The translations under genes and the position numbers were made by a program. A DNA stretch of 64,000 nt from Siphonodentalium dalli. Its lineage: Eukaryota; Mollusca; Scaphopoda; Gadilida; Siphonodentaliidae. A model generated the notes under the pieces. It searched no databases, was not told where the DNA came from, and saw only the letters and a list, made by a program, of their open reading frames with translations. The DNA lies in assembly GCA_032622095.1 (NCBI GenBank), contig CP136063.1, positions 33,606,987-33,670,986 of the forward strand. Reading direction: 5' to 3'. How positions within the stretch are numbered: the first letter of the stretch is position 1; every line of letters begins with the position of its first letter. Positions 12,673 through 25,702 of the stretch are shown here, in pieces.

Positions 12673-15600
12673 CCCCGATTTAATGTATGCCCTGTAACCC
12701 CGATTTAATGTATGCCCTGTAACCGTGATTTAATGTTTGCCGGTAACCCCGATTTAATGTATGACCTGTGACCCTGATTTAATGTATGCCCTGTTACCCT
12801 GATTTAATGTTTGCCCTGTAACCCTGATTTAATGTATGTCCTGTTACCCTGATTTATTATGTATGCCCTGTCATCCCCGATTTAATATATGCCCTGTAAC
12901 CCTGATTTAATGTATGTCCTGATTTATTGTATGCCCTGTCATCCCAGATTTAATGAATGCCCTGTAACCCTGATTTAATGTATGTCCTGTTACCCTGATT
13001 TAATGTATGCCCTGTTACCCCGATTTAATGTATGACCTGTAACCATGATTTAATGTATGCCCTGTCATCCCCGATTTAATGTATGACCTGTAACCATGAC
13101 TTAATGTATGCTCTGTCATCGCTGATTTAATGTATGCCCTGTAACCCTGATTTAATGTATGCCCTGTAACCCCGATTTAATGTTTGACCTGTAACCATGA
13201 TTTAATGTATGCCCTGTTACCCTGATTTAATGTATGCCCTGTAACCCTGATTTAATGTATGCCCTGTCATCCCCGATTTAATGTATGCCCTGTAACCCTG
13301 ATTTAATGTATGCCCTGTAACCATGATTTAATGTATGCCGTGTAACCCTGTTTTAATGTATGCCCTGTAACCCTGATTTAATGTATGCCCTGTAACCCTG
13401 ATTTATTATGTATGCCCTGTCACCCCCGATTTAATGTATGCCCTGTAACCCTGATTTAATGTATGCCCTTTAACCTGATTTACTATGTATGCCCTGTCAT
13501 CCCCGATTTAATGTATGCCCTGTCATCCCCGATTTAATGTTTGCCCTGTAATCCTGATTTAATGTATGCCCTGTAACCTTGATTTATTATGTATGTCCTG
13601 TTACCCTGATTTAATATGTATGCCCTGTAACCCTGATTTAATGTATGCCCTGTATCTCTGATTTAATGAATGCCCTGTCATCCCCGATTTAATGTATGCC
13701 CTGTAACCCTGATTTAATGTATGCCCTGTAACCCTGATTTAATGAATGCCCTGTAACCCTGATTTAATGTATGCCCTGTAACCCTGATTTAAAGTATGCC
13801 CTGTAACCCTGAATTACTATGTATGCCCTGTCATCCCCGATTTAATGTATGCCCTGTAACCCTGATTTAATGTATGCCATGTAACCCTAATTTAATGTAT
13901 GCCCTGTAACCCTGATTTAATGTATGCCCTGTTACCCTGATTTATTATGTATGCCCTGTCATCCCCGATTTAATGTATGCCCCGTTACCCTGATTTAATG
14001 TATGCCCTGTAACCCTGATTTATTATGTATGCCCTGTAACCCTGATTTAGTATTTATGCCCTGTAACCCTGATTTAATGTATGCCCTGTAACCCTGATTT
14101 ATTATGTATGCCCTGTAACCCTGATTTATTATGTATGCCCTGTCATCCCCGATTTATTGTATGCCTTGTAACCCTGATTTAATGTATGCCCTGATTTATT
14201 GTATGCCCTGTCATCCCTGATTTAATGTATGCCCTAATGTAATGTATGCCCTGTGATCCCTGATTTAATGTGTATGCCCTGTAACCAGGATTTATTGTAT
14301 GCCCTTATTTAATGTATGCCCTAATTTAATGTGTATGCCCTGTAACCCTGATGTATTGTATGCCCTGATTTATTGTATGCCCTGATTTAATGTATGCCCT
14401 GTCATTCCCGATTTAGTGTATGCCCTGATTTAATGTATGCCCTGTCATCCCCGATTTAGTGTATGCCCTGAATTAATGTATGCCCTGATTTAATGTATGC
14501 CCTGTAACCCTGATTTAATGTATGCCCTGTAACCCTGTTTAATGTATGCCCTGATTTAATGTATTGCCCTGATTTAATGTATGCCCTGTAACCCTGGTTT
14601 AATGTATGCCCTGTAACCCTGATTTAATGTATGCCCTGTAACCCTGATTTAATGTATGCCCTGTAACCCTGATTTAATGTATGCCCTGTAACCCTGATTT
14701 AATGTATGCCCTGTAACCCTGATTTAATGTATGCCCTGATTTAATGTATGACCTATGACCCTGATTTAATGTATGCCCTGTTACCCTGATTTAATGTATG
14801 CCCTGTAACCCTGATTTAATGTATGTGCTGATTTATTGTATGCCCTGTCATCCCTGATTTAATGTATGCCCTGTCATCCCTTATCTATTATGTATGCCCT
14901 GTAACCCCGATTTAATGGATGCCCTGTAACCCTGATTTAATGTATGCCCTGTCATCCCCGATTTAATGTATGACCTGTAACCCCGATTTAATGTATGCCC
15001 TGTCATCCCCGATTTAGTGTATGCCCTGTCATCCCCGATTTAATGTATGACCTGTCATCCCCGATGTAATGTATGCCCTGTCATACCCGATTTAATGTAT
15101 ACCATGTAACGCTGATTGAATGTATGCCCTGTAACCCCGATTTAATGTATGCCCTGTAACCCTGATTTAATGTATGCCATGTAACCCTGATTTAATGTAT
15201 GTCCTGTTACCCTGATTTATTAAGTATGCCCTGTCATCCCTGATTTAATGTATGCCCTGATTTATTGTATGCCCTGTCATCCCTGATTTAATGTATGCCC
15301 TAATTTAATGTATGCCCTGTGATCCCTGATTTAATGTGTATGCCCTGTAACCCTGATTTATTGTATGCCCTTATTTAATGTATGCCCTGATTTAATGTGT
15401 ATGCCCTGTAACCCTGATGTATTGTATGCCCTGATTTAATGTATGCCCTGATTTAATGTATGCCCTGTCATTCCCGATTTAGTGTATGCCCTGATTTAAT
15501 GTATGCCCTGTCATCCCCGATTTAGTGTATGCCCTGATTTAATGTATGCCCTGATTTAATGTATGCCCTGTAACCCTGATTTAATGTATGCGCTGTAACC

Positions 15601-16054
15601 CTGATTTAATGTATGCCCTGATTTAATGTATGCCCTGATTTAATGTATGCCCTGTAACCCTGATTTAATGTATGCCCTGTAACCCTGATTTAATGTATGC
15701 CCTGTCATCCCCGATTTAATGTATGCCCTGTAACCCCGATTTAATGTATGCCCTGTAACCGTGATTTAATGTTTGCCGATAACCCCGATTTAATGTATGA
15801 CCTGTGACCCTGATTTAATGTATGCCCTGTTACCCTGATTTAATGTTTGCCCTGTAACCCTGATTTAATGTATGTCCTGTTACCCTGATTTATTATGTAT
15901 GCCCTGTCATCCCCGATTTAATATATGCCCTGTAACCCTGATTTAATGTATGTCCTGATTTATTGTATGCCCTGTCATCCCAGATTTAATGAATGCCCTG
16001 TAACCCTGATTTAATGTATGTCCTGTTACCCTGATTTAATGTATGCCCTGTTAC
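12673..16054. repeat. Higher-order satellite block, copy 1 (3,382 bp)
   Basis: This block recurs at an offset of exactly 3,382 bp. Checked landmarks are the odd unit GTATTGCCCT at 14,561 and 17,943, the variant GCCCTAATGT at 14,231 and 17,613, and the GTGATTTAATGTTTGCC unit at 12,725 and 16,107. The match begins at 12,673, where the base before it differs (T against C at 16,054). The block equals one 3,036-bp higher-order unit plus 346 bp of the next. Confidence 0.9.
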
Positions 16055-19000
16055 CCCCGATTTAATGTATGCCCTGTAACCCCGATTTAATGTATGCCCT
16101 GTAACCGTGATTTAATGTTTGCCGGTAACCCCGATTTAATGTATGACCTGTGACCCTGATTTAATGTATGCCCTGTTACCCTGATTTAATGTTTGCCCTG
16201 TAACCCTGATTTAATGTATGTCCTGTTACCCTGATTTATTATGTATGCCCTGTCATCCCCGATTTAATATATGCCCTGTAACCCTGATTTAATGTATGTC
16301 CTGATTTATTGTATGCCCTGTCATCCCAGATTTAATGAATGCCCTGTAACCCTGATTTAATGTATGTCCTGTTACCCTGATTTAATGTATGCCCTGTTAC
16401 CCCGATTTAATGTATGACCTGTAACCATGATTTAATGTATGCCCTGTCATCCCCGATTTAATGTATGACCTGTAACCATGACTTAATGTATGCTCTGTCA
16501 TCGCTGATTTAATGTATGCCCTGTAACCCTGATTTAATGTATGCCCTGTAACCCCGATTTAATGTTTGACCTGTAACCATGATTTAATGTATGCCCTGTT
16601 ACCCTGATTTAATGTATGCCCTGTAACCCTGATTTAATGTATGCCCTGTCATCCCCGATTTAATGTATGCCCTGTAACCCTGATTTAATGTATGCCCTGT
16701 AACCATGATTTAATGTATGCCGTGTAACCCTGTTTTAATGTATGCCCTGTAACCCTGATTTAATGTATGCCCTGTAACCCTGATTTATTATGTATGCCCT
16801 GTCACCCCCGATTTAATGTATGCCCTGTAACCCTGATTTAATGTATGCCCTTTAACCTGATTTACTATGTATGCCCTGTCATCCCCGATTTAATGTATGC
16901 CCTGTCATCCCCGATTTAATGTTTGCCCTGTAATCCTGATTTAATGTATGCCCTGTAACCTTGATTTATTATGTATGTCCTGTTACCCTGATTTAATATG
17001 TATGCCCTGTAACCCTGATTTAATGTATGCCCTGTATCTCTGATTTAATGAATGCCCTGTCATCCCCGATTTAATGTATGCCCTGTAACCCTGATTTAAT
17101 GTATGCCCTGTAACCCTGATTTAATGAATGCCCTGTAACCCTGATTTAATGTATGCCCTGTAACCCTGATTTAAAGTATGCCCTGTAACCCTGAATTACT
17201 ATGTATGCCCTGTCATCCCCGATTTAATGTATGCCCTGTAACCCTGATTTAATGTATGCCATGTAACCCTAATTTAATGTATGCCCTGTAACCCTGATTT
17301 AATGTATGCCCTGTTACCCTGATTTATTATGTATGCCCTGTCATCCCCGATTTAATGTATGCCCCGTTACCCTGATTTAATGTATGCCCTGTAACCCTGA
17401 TTTATTATGTATGCCCTGTAACCCTGATTTAGTATTTATGCCCTGTAACCCTGATTTAATGTATGCCCTGTAACCCTGATTTATTATGTATGCCCTGTAA
17501 CCCTGATTTATTATGTATGCCCTGTCATCCCCGATTTATTGTATGCCTTGTAACCCTGATTTAATGTATGCCCTGATTTATTGTATGCCCTGTCATCCCT
17601 GATTTAATGTATGCCCTAATGTAATGTATGCCCTGTGATCCCTGATTTAATGTGTATGCCCTGTAACCAGGATTTATTGTATGCCCTTATTTAATGTATG
17701 CCCTAATTTAATGTGTATGCCCTGTAACCCTGATGTATTGTATGCCCTGATTTATTGTATGCCCTGATTTAATGTATGCCCTGTCATTCCCGATTTAGTG
17801 TATGCCCTGATTTAATGTATGCCCTGTCATCCCCGATTTAGTGTATGCCCTGAATTAATGTATGCCCTGATTTAATGTATGCCCTGTAACCCTGATTTAA
17901 TGTATGCCCTGTAACCCTGTTTAATGTATGCCCTGATTTAATGTATTGCCCTGATTTAATGTATGCCCTGTAACCCTGGTTTAATGTATGCCCTGTAACC
18001 CTGATTTAATGTATGCCCTGTAACCCTGATTTAATGTATGCCCTGTAACCCTGATTTAATGTATGCCCTGTAACCCTGATTTAATGTATGCCCTGTAACC
18101 CTGATTTAATGTATGCCCTGATTTAATGTATGACCTATGACCCTGATTTAATGTATGCCCTGTTACCCTGATTTAATGTATGCCCTGTAACCCTGATTTA
18201 ATGTATGTGCTGATTTATTGTATGCCCTGTCATCCCTGATTTAATGTATGCCCTGTCATCCCTTATCTATTATGTATGCCCTGTAACCCCGATTTAATGG
18301 ATGCCCTGTAACCCTGATTTAATGTATGCCCTGTCATCCCCGATTTAATGTATGACCTGTAACCCCGATTTAATGTATGCCCTGTCATCCCCGATTTAGT
18401 GTATGCCCTGTCATCCCCGATTTAATGTATGACCTGTCATCCCCGATGTAATGTATGCCCTGTCATACCCGATTTAATGTATACCATGTAACGCTGATTG
18501 AATGTATGCCCTGTAACCCCGATTTAATGTATGCCCTGTAACCCTGATTTAATGTATGCCATGTAACCCTGATTTAATGTATGTCCTGTTACCCTGATTT
18601 ATTAAGTATGCCCTGTCATCCCTGATTTAATGTATGCCCTGATTTATTGTATGCCCTGTCATCCCTGATTTAATGTATGCCCTAATTTAATGTATGCCCT
18701 GTGATCCCTGATTTAATGTGTATGCCCTGTAACCCTGATTTATTGTATGCCCTTATTTAATGTATGCCCTGATTTAATGTGTATGCCCTGTAACCCTGAT
18801 GTATTGTATGCCCTGATTTAATGTATGCCCTGATTTAATGTATGCCCTGTCATTCCCGATTTAGTGTATGCCCTGATTTAATGTATGCCCTGTCATCCCC
18901 GATTTAGTGTATGCCCTGATTTAATGTATGCCCTGATTTAATGTATGCCCTGTAACCCTGATTTAATGTATGCGCTGTAACCCTGATTTAATGTATGCCC

Positions 19001-19436
19001 TGATTTAATGTATGCCCTGATTTAATGTATGCCCTGTAACCCTGATTTAATGTATGCCCTGTAACCCTGATTTAATGTATGCCCTGTCATCCCCGATTTA
19101 ATGTATGCCCTGTAACCCCGATTTAATGTATGCCCTGTAACCGTGATTTAATGTTTGCCGATAACCCCGATTTAATGTATGACCTGTGACCCTGATTTAA
19201 TGTATGCCCTGTTACCCTGATTTAATGTTTGCCCTGTAACCCTGATTTAATGTATGTCCTGTTACCCTGATTTATTATGTATGCCCTGTCATCCCCGATT
19301 TAATATATGCCCTGTAACCCTGATTTAATGTATGTCCTGATTTATTGTATGCCCTGTCATCCCAGATTTAATGAATGCCCTGTAACCCTGATTTAATGTA
19401 TGTCCTGTTACCCTGATTTAATGTATGCCCTGTTAC
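16055..19436. repeat. Higher-order satellite block, copy 2 (3,382 bp)
   Basis: This is the direct duplicate of the preceding block. The junction at about 16,054 carries an extra C (five C instead of four), as expected at a recombination breakpoint inside satellite units. Every diagnostic variant I compared is shared with copy 1, for example TGCTCTGTCATCGCTG near 13.1 and 16.5 kb and CTGAATTACTATG near 13.8 and 17.2 kb. Confidence 0.9.
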
Positions 19437-21665
19437 CCCGATTTAATGTATGACCTGTAACCATGATTTAATGTATGCCCTGTCATCCCCGATTTAATGT
19501 ATGACCTGTAACCATGACTTAATGTATGCCCTGTCATCGCTGATTTAATGTATGCCCTGTAACCCTGATTTAATGTATGCCCTGTAACCCCGATTTAATG
19601 TTTGACCTGTAACCATGATTTAATGTATGCCCTGTTACCCTGATTTAATGTATGCCCTGTAACCCTGATTTAATGTATGCCCTGTCATCCCCGATTTAAT
19701 GTATGCCCTGTAACCCTGATTTAATGTATGCCCTGTAACCATGATTTAATGTATGCCGTGTAACCCTGTTTTAATGTATGCCCTGTAACCCTGATTTAAT
19801 GTATGCCCTGTAACCCTGATTTATTATGTATGCCCTGTCACCCCCGATTTAATGTATGCCCTGTAACCCTGATTTAATGTATGCCCTTTAACCTGATTTA
19901 CTATGTATGCCCTGTCATCCCCGATTTAATGTATGCCCTGTCATCCCCGATTTAATGTTTGCCCTGTAATCCTGATTTAATGTATGCCCTGTAACCTTGA
20001 TTTATTATGTATGTCCTGTTACCCTGATTTAATATGTATGCCCTGTAACCCTGATTTAATGTATGCCCTGTATCTCTGATTTAATGAATGCCCTGTCATC
20101 CCCGATTTAATGTATGCCCTGTAACCCTGATTTAATGTATGCCCTGTAACCCTGATTTAATGAATGCCCTGTAACCCTGATTTAATGTATGCCCTGTAAC
20201 CCTGATTTAAAGTATGCCCTGTAACCCTGATTTACTATGTATGCCCTGTCATCCCCGATTTAATGTATGCCCTGTAACCCTGATTTAATGTATGCCATGT
20301 AACCCTAATTTAATGTATGCCCTGTAACCCTGATTTAATGTATGCCCTGTTACCCTGATTTATTATGTATGCCCTGTCATCCCCGATTTAATGTATGCCC
20401 CGTTACCCTGATTTAATGTATGCCCTGTAACCCTAATTTATTATGTATGCCCTGTAACCCTGATTTAGTATTTATGCCCTGTAACCCTGATTTAATGTAT
20501 GCCCTGTAACCCTGATTTATTATGTATGCCCTGTAACCCTGATTTATTATGTATGCCCTGTCATCCCCGATTTATTGTATGCCTTGTAACCCTGATTTAA
20601 TGTATGCCCTGATTTATTGTATGCCCTGTCATCCCTGATTTAATGTATGCCCTAATGTAATGTATGCCCTGTGATCCCTGATTTAATGTGTATGCCCTGT
20701 AACCAGGATTTATTGTATGCCCTTATTTAATGTATGCCCTAATTTAATGTGTATGCCCTGTAACCCTGATGTATTGTATGCCCTGATTTATTGTATGCCC
20801 TGATTTAATGTATGCCCTGTCATTCCCGATTTAGTGTATGCCCTGATTTAATGTATGCCATGTCATCCCCGATTTAGTGTATGCCCTGAATTAATGTATG
20901 CCCTGATTTAATGTATGCCCTGTAACCCTGATTTAATGTATGCCCTGTAACCCTGTTTAATGTATGCCCTGATTTAATGTATTGCCCTGATTTAATGTAT
21001 GCCCTGTAACCCTGGTTTAATGTATGCCCTGTAACCCTGATTTAATGTATGCCCTGTAACCCTGATTTAATGTATGCCCTGTAACCCTGATTTAATGTAT
21101 GCCCTGTAACCCTGATTTAATGTATGCCCTGTAACCCTGATTTAATGTATGCCCTGATTTAATGTATGACCTATGACCCTGATTTAATGTATGCCCTGTT
21201 ACCCTGATTTAATGTATGCCCTGTAACCCTGATTTAATGTATGTGCTGATTTATTGTATGCCCTGTCATCCCTGATTTAATGTATGCCCTGTCATCCCTT
21301 ATCTATTATGTATGCCCTGTAACCCCGATTTAATGGATGCCCTGTAACCCTGATTTAATGTATGCCCTGTCATCCCCGATTTAATGTATGACCTGTAACC
21401 CCGATTTAATGTATGCCCTGTCATCCCCGATTTAGTGTATGCCCTGTCATCCCCGATTTAATGTATGACCTGTCATCCCCGATGTAATGTATGCCCTGTC
21501 ATACCCGATTTAATGTATGCCATGTAACGCTGATTGAATGTATGCCCTGTAACCCCGATTTAATGTATGCCCTGTAACCCTGATTTAATGTATGCCATGT
21601 AACCCTGATTTAATGTATGTCCTGTTACCCTGATTTATTAAGTATGCCCTGTCATCCCTGATTTA
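19437..21665. repeat. Third, slightly diverged higher-order copy (3,036-bp phase)
   Basis: The sequence continues the same order of variant units at an offset of 3,036 bp from copy 2 (17,613 to 20,649; 16,107 to 19,143). It differs at a few diagnostic sites where copies 1 and 2 agree: CTGATTTACTATG instead of CTGAATTACTATG, TGCCCTGTCATCG instead of TGCTCTGTCATCG, and TATGCCATG instead of TATACCATG. The shared order ends near 21,665, where the unit pattern changes. Confidence 0.85.
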
Positions 21666-24239
21666 ATGTGTATGCCCTGTAACTCCGATTTAATGTATGC
21701 CCTGTAACCATGATTTAATGTATACCCTGTAACCCTGATTTAATGTATGCCCTGTAACCCTGATTTAATGTATGCCCTGATTTAATGTATGCCCTGTAAC
21801 CCTGATTTAATGTATGCCCTGATTTAATGTATGCCCTGTAACCCCGATTTAGCGTATGCCCTGTCATCCCTGATTTAATGTATGCCATGTAACCCCGATT
21901 TAGTGTATGCCCTGTCATTCCCGATTTAATGTATTTCCTGTTACCCTGATTTAATATGTATGCCCTGTCATCCCCGATTTAATGTATGTCCAGTAACCCT
22001 GATTTAATGTATGTCCTGTAACCCTGATTTATTATGTATGCCCTGTCATCCCTGATTTAATGTATGCCCTGATTTAATCTATGCCCTGTCATCCCCGATT
22101 TAATGTATGCCCTGTAACCCTGATTCAATGTATGTCCTGTAACCCTGATTTATTATGTATGCCCTGTCATCCCTGATTTAATGTATGTCCTGTAACCCTG
22201 ATTTATTATGTATGCCCTGTCATCCATGATTTAATATATGTCCTGTTACCCTGATTTATTATGTATGCCCTGTCATGCCCGATTTAATGTATGCCATGTA
22301 ACCCTGATTTAATGTATGCCCTGTTACCCTGATTTAATGTATGCCATGTAACCCTGATTTAATGTATGCCCTGTCATCCCCGATTTAATGTATGCGCTGT
22401 AAACCTGATTTAATGTATGCCCTGTAACCCTGATTTAATGTATACCCTGTCATCCCCGATTTAATGTATGCCCTGTAACCCTGATTTATTATGTATGCCC
22501 TGTCATCCCCGATTTAATGTATGCCCTGATTTAATGTATGTCCTGTCATCCCCGATTTAATGTATGCCCTGTCATCCCTGATTTATTATGTATGCCCTGT
22601 CATCCCTGATTTAATGTATGCCCTGTAACCCTGATTTAATGTATACCCTGTAACCCTGATTTAATGTATGCCCTGTAACCCCGATTTAATGTATGTCCTG
22701 TTACCCTGATTTAATGTATGCCCTGTAACCCCGATTTTGTGTATGCCCTGTCATCCCCGATTTAATGTATGCCCTGTCATCCCCGATTTAATGTATGCCC
22801 TGTAACCCCGATTTAATGTATGCCCTGTAACCCTGATTTAATGTATGCCGGTAACCCCGATTTAATGTATGACCTGTAACCATGATTTAATGTATGCCCT
22901 GTTACCCTGATTTAATGTATGCCTTGTAACCCTGATTTAATGTATGTCCTGTTACCCTGATTTATTATGTATGCCCTGTCATCCCCGATTTAATGTATGC
23001 CCTGTAACCCTGATTTAATGTATGTCCTGATTTATTGTATGCCCTGTCATCCCAGATTTAATGTATGTCCTGTTACCCTGATTTATTATGTATGCCCTGT
23101 CATCCCTGATTTAGTGAATGCCCTGTAACCCTGATTTAATGTATGTCCTGTTACCCTGATTTAATGTGTGCCCTGTTACCCCGATTTAATGTATGACCTG
23201 TAACCATGATTTAATGTATGCCCTGTCATCCCCGATTTAATGTATGACCTGTAACCATGATTTAATGTATGCCCTGTCATCGCTGATTTAATGTATGCCC
23301 TGTAACCCTGATTTAATGTATGCCCTGTAACCCCGATTTAATGTTTGACCTGTAACCATGATTTAATGTATGCCCTGTTACCCTGATTTAATGTATGCCC
23401 TGTAACCCTGATTTAATGTATGTCCTGTTACCCTGATTTAATGTATGCCCTGTCATCCCCGATTTAATGTATGCCCTGTAACCCTGATTTAATGTATGCC
23501 CTGTAACCATGATTTAATATATGCCGTGTAACCCTGTTTTAATGTATGCCCTGTAACCCTGATTTAATGTATGCCCTGTAACCCTGATTTATTATGTTTG
23601 CCCTCTCACCCCCGATTTAATGTATGCCCTGTAACCCTGATTTAATGTATGCCCTGTAACCCTGATTTACTATGTATGCCCTGTCATCCCCGATTTAATG
23701 TATGCCCTGTAACCCTGATTTATTATGTATGCCCTGTCACCCCGATTTAATGTATGCCCTGTAACCCTGATTTAATGTATGCCCTGTAACCCTGATTTAC
23801 TATGTATGCCCTGTCATCCCCGATTTAATGTATGCCCTGTAACCCTGATTTAATGTATGCCCTGTAACCTTGATTTATTATGTATGTCCTGTTACCCTGA
23901 TTTAATATGTATGCCCTGTAACCCTGATTTAATGTATGCCCTGTATCTCTGATTTAATGTATGCCCTGTCATCCCCGATTTAATGTATGCCCTGTAACCC
24001 TGATTTAATGTATGCCCTGTAACCCTGATTTAATGTATGCCCTGTAACCCTGATTTAATGTATGCCCTGTAACCCTGATTTAATGTATGCCCTGTAACCC
24101 TGATTTATTATGTATGCCCTGTAACCCTGATTTAATGTATGCCCTGTTACCCTGATTTATTATGTATGCCCTGTCATCCCCGATTTAATGTATGCCCTGT
24201 TACCCTGATTTAATGTATGCCCTGTAACCCTGATTTAAT

Positions 24240-24628
24240 CGGGCAACACATATAACAATAAGAAATGCTCCAGTTGAAATGAAAGATCAGTTATAATTAG
24301 ACGCCATTGCAAAATATGTGTCAATCATCGAGGGAAGTTTCCGAGGAGGATTTCTAAAGGGGAGGGACAATATTGAAAATGTATCACGTTATATGCAGCT
24401 CAAAGTGAATGATGATGTAGAAATTCCCAGTTTACTGACCGTTGATAACTTCATGATCAAAGGTCATCTGTCAACAACAGCTGAATAGATATAACCAGTG
24501 CTCACGATTTTTTTCTGATTCACATACGTCACGCATGTGCTCCAAAAAATCCAATTGTGTGCAGGCACTGTCTGGTTTCTGGTCACGTGATCGCCCGGTG
24601 TCCCCAATTGAACGAGTACGGCAAATGA
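24240..24628 (+). pseudogene. Decayed gag-like (non-LTR ORF1-type) gene with two zinc knuckles
   Basis: Three consecutive frames give one broken protein. Frame 1 (24,240-24,488, with an internal TAA at 24,294) includes LDAIAKYVSIIEGSFRGG. A second frame (about 24,456-24,560) carries the first knuckle, CSRFFSDSHTSRMC, in which the second cysteine is replaced by phenylalanine. A third frame carries a perfect CX2CX4HX4C knuckle, CRHCLVSGHVIARC, and stops at 24,626. The order basic domain then double CCHC is typical of nucleic-acid-binding gag/ORF1 proteins of retrotransposons. It begins exactly where the satellite stops. It is non-functional, and the family is inferred only from motif layout. 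Confidence 0.6.
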
Positions 24629-24878
24629 AGTAACGGTACTGGGTACTACGACAGACGCAAGCCAACAACCAATTATCGGCAAGAGGCCAACAATAAAACC
24701 ATAGTCAGAAATGGTAACGCCACCAAGATCATATTATTAGCCATAAATAGAAATTATAATAATATGATATAAACTAGCTTTCAAATCCCATGTGGGGGAA
24801 TTTGGATGCTTCCATATATAAAGTTTTCCCCGTTTCTCGTGTTATATATTACATTCTTCAAGCTGTCTTTTTATTACA
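24629..24878. other. AT-rich stretch without a recognised feature
   Basis: I see no coding or repeat structure between the gag-like remnant and the Helitron end. TATAATAATATG-like simple sequence is present near 24,755. Confidence 0.5.
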
Positions 24879-25440
24879 CTAGCTGATGGGCCCGACTTCG
24901 TCCGGGCTGTTTCCCATCTGATTTCCGGCGAAAGGCGCAATTTGACCTTGAATTGACTATTTTGAAAGTCAATGTCAGGTCTTGGTCATGATTTGACCCG
25001 TCCAAAACACTCCCCGGAGAAAAGTACCCCTAGGTATCAAATTTCGTCGAAATCAGTCCGTTTAACCCGATTTGATTTTGAATTGACCATTTCGAAGGTC
25101 AAGGTCAGGTCGGGGTCACGATTTGACGCGTCCAAAACACCCCCTGACAAAAGTACCCCTAGGTATCAAATTTCGTTGAAATCAATCCGTCTTACCTGAT
25201 TTGAACTTTGATTTGCCATATTGAAGGTCAAGGTCACGCCGGGGTCACGATTTGACCCGTCCAAAACACTCCCCGCATAAAAGTAGCCATATGTATAAAT
25301 TTGTCGTAATCCGTCCGTTTTATCCAATTTGACCTTGTCAATTGTCAAGGTGAGGTCGGGGTCACGATTTGACCCGCCCAACACTCCCTGTACACAAGTA
25401 CCTCTATGTGTCAAATTTCGTCGAAATCCATCTTTGATTG
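24879..25440 (-). mobile_element. Helitron-type element, 3' end and tandem core (minus strand)
   Basis: On the minus strand the element ends in a GC hairpin (GCCCG... with a CTTCG-type loop at 24,889-24,906) followed after a few bases by CTAG (24,879-24,882). The next minus-strand base is T. A hairpin plus CTRR terminus inserted before T is the Helitron 3' signature. Inside are four copies of a core of about 130 bp (the word TCCAAAACAC is at 25,001, 25,131 and 25,260, with a diverged fourth near 25,376). Non-autonomous bivalve Helitron-like elements are known to carry such tandem cores. No Rep/helicase gene is present. The 5' end was not found. Confidence 0.7.
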
Positions 25441-25702
25441 CCACACGATCGCATGCTTTCCAAAGGGTGTGGTAATATTAATAGCAGCACATGTGCTAAT
25501 CTGTGTCGGACTATTTTATTCAGCGGGGTAAGACTACAGCTTTTAAAGCGACCAATTTTTTACTTTTACATCGACCTAATTACTAGCCTAGTAACCAGGC
25601 CAGAAAGGACATATCTTGGGATATGCATTGACTGAAGCGCGTGATGAAATTGCAAAGGAAAGTAATGGCGGCGATTCCAAATGTGAAAGCGAAGAACACC
25701 CA
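25441..25702. other. Unassigned stretch
   Basis: No recognisable gene, repeat or RNA was seen here. Confidence 0.4.

Larger units (their letters stand above)
1..24238. repeat. 24-kb satellite array of 17/25-bp units
   Basis: The stretch is a continuous tandem array. The core is TGATTTAATGTATGCCC (17 bp); most units add 8 bases, TGTAACCC or TGTCATCC, giving a 25-bp form. A variant with TTATTATG in place of TTAATG adds a few bases. 17-bp and 25-bp units are mixed in a non-random order that recurs over kilobases, so the array has higher-order structure. It is already running at base 1 and stops abruptly near 24,238. The only interruptions are three 607-bp modules. Open frames inside it (for example near 21.7-21.9 kb on the minus strand) come from the repeat and are not genes. 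Whether it is centromeric, pericentromeric or subtelomeric cannot be told from sequence alone. Confidence 0.97.

Noticed and set aside
21715-21918. Repetitive peptide frame on the minus strand in the satellite
   Set aside because: A 25-bp unit read through three frames gives such frames by chance. There is no start context, no conservation and no domain.
1-24238. Telomeric origin suggested by TAACCC in each 25-bp unit
   Set aside because: The hexamer is isolated in a unit otherwise unlike TTAGGG repeats, and many units have TCATCC instead. No true telomere run is seen.
1-24238. CRISPR-like array of repeats and spacers
   Set aside because: Units are contiguous and similar throughout with no unique spacers, and the DNA is eukaryotic.
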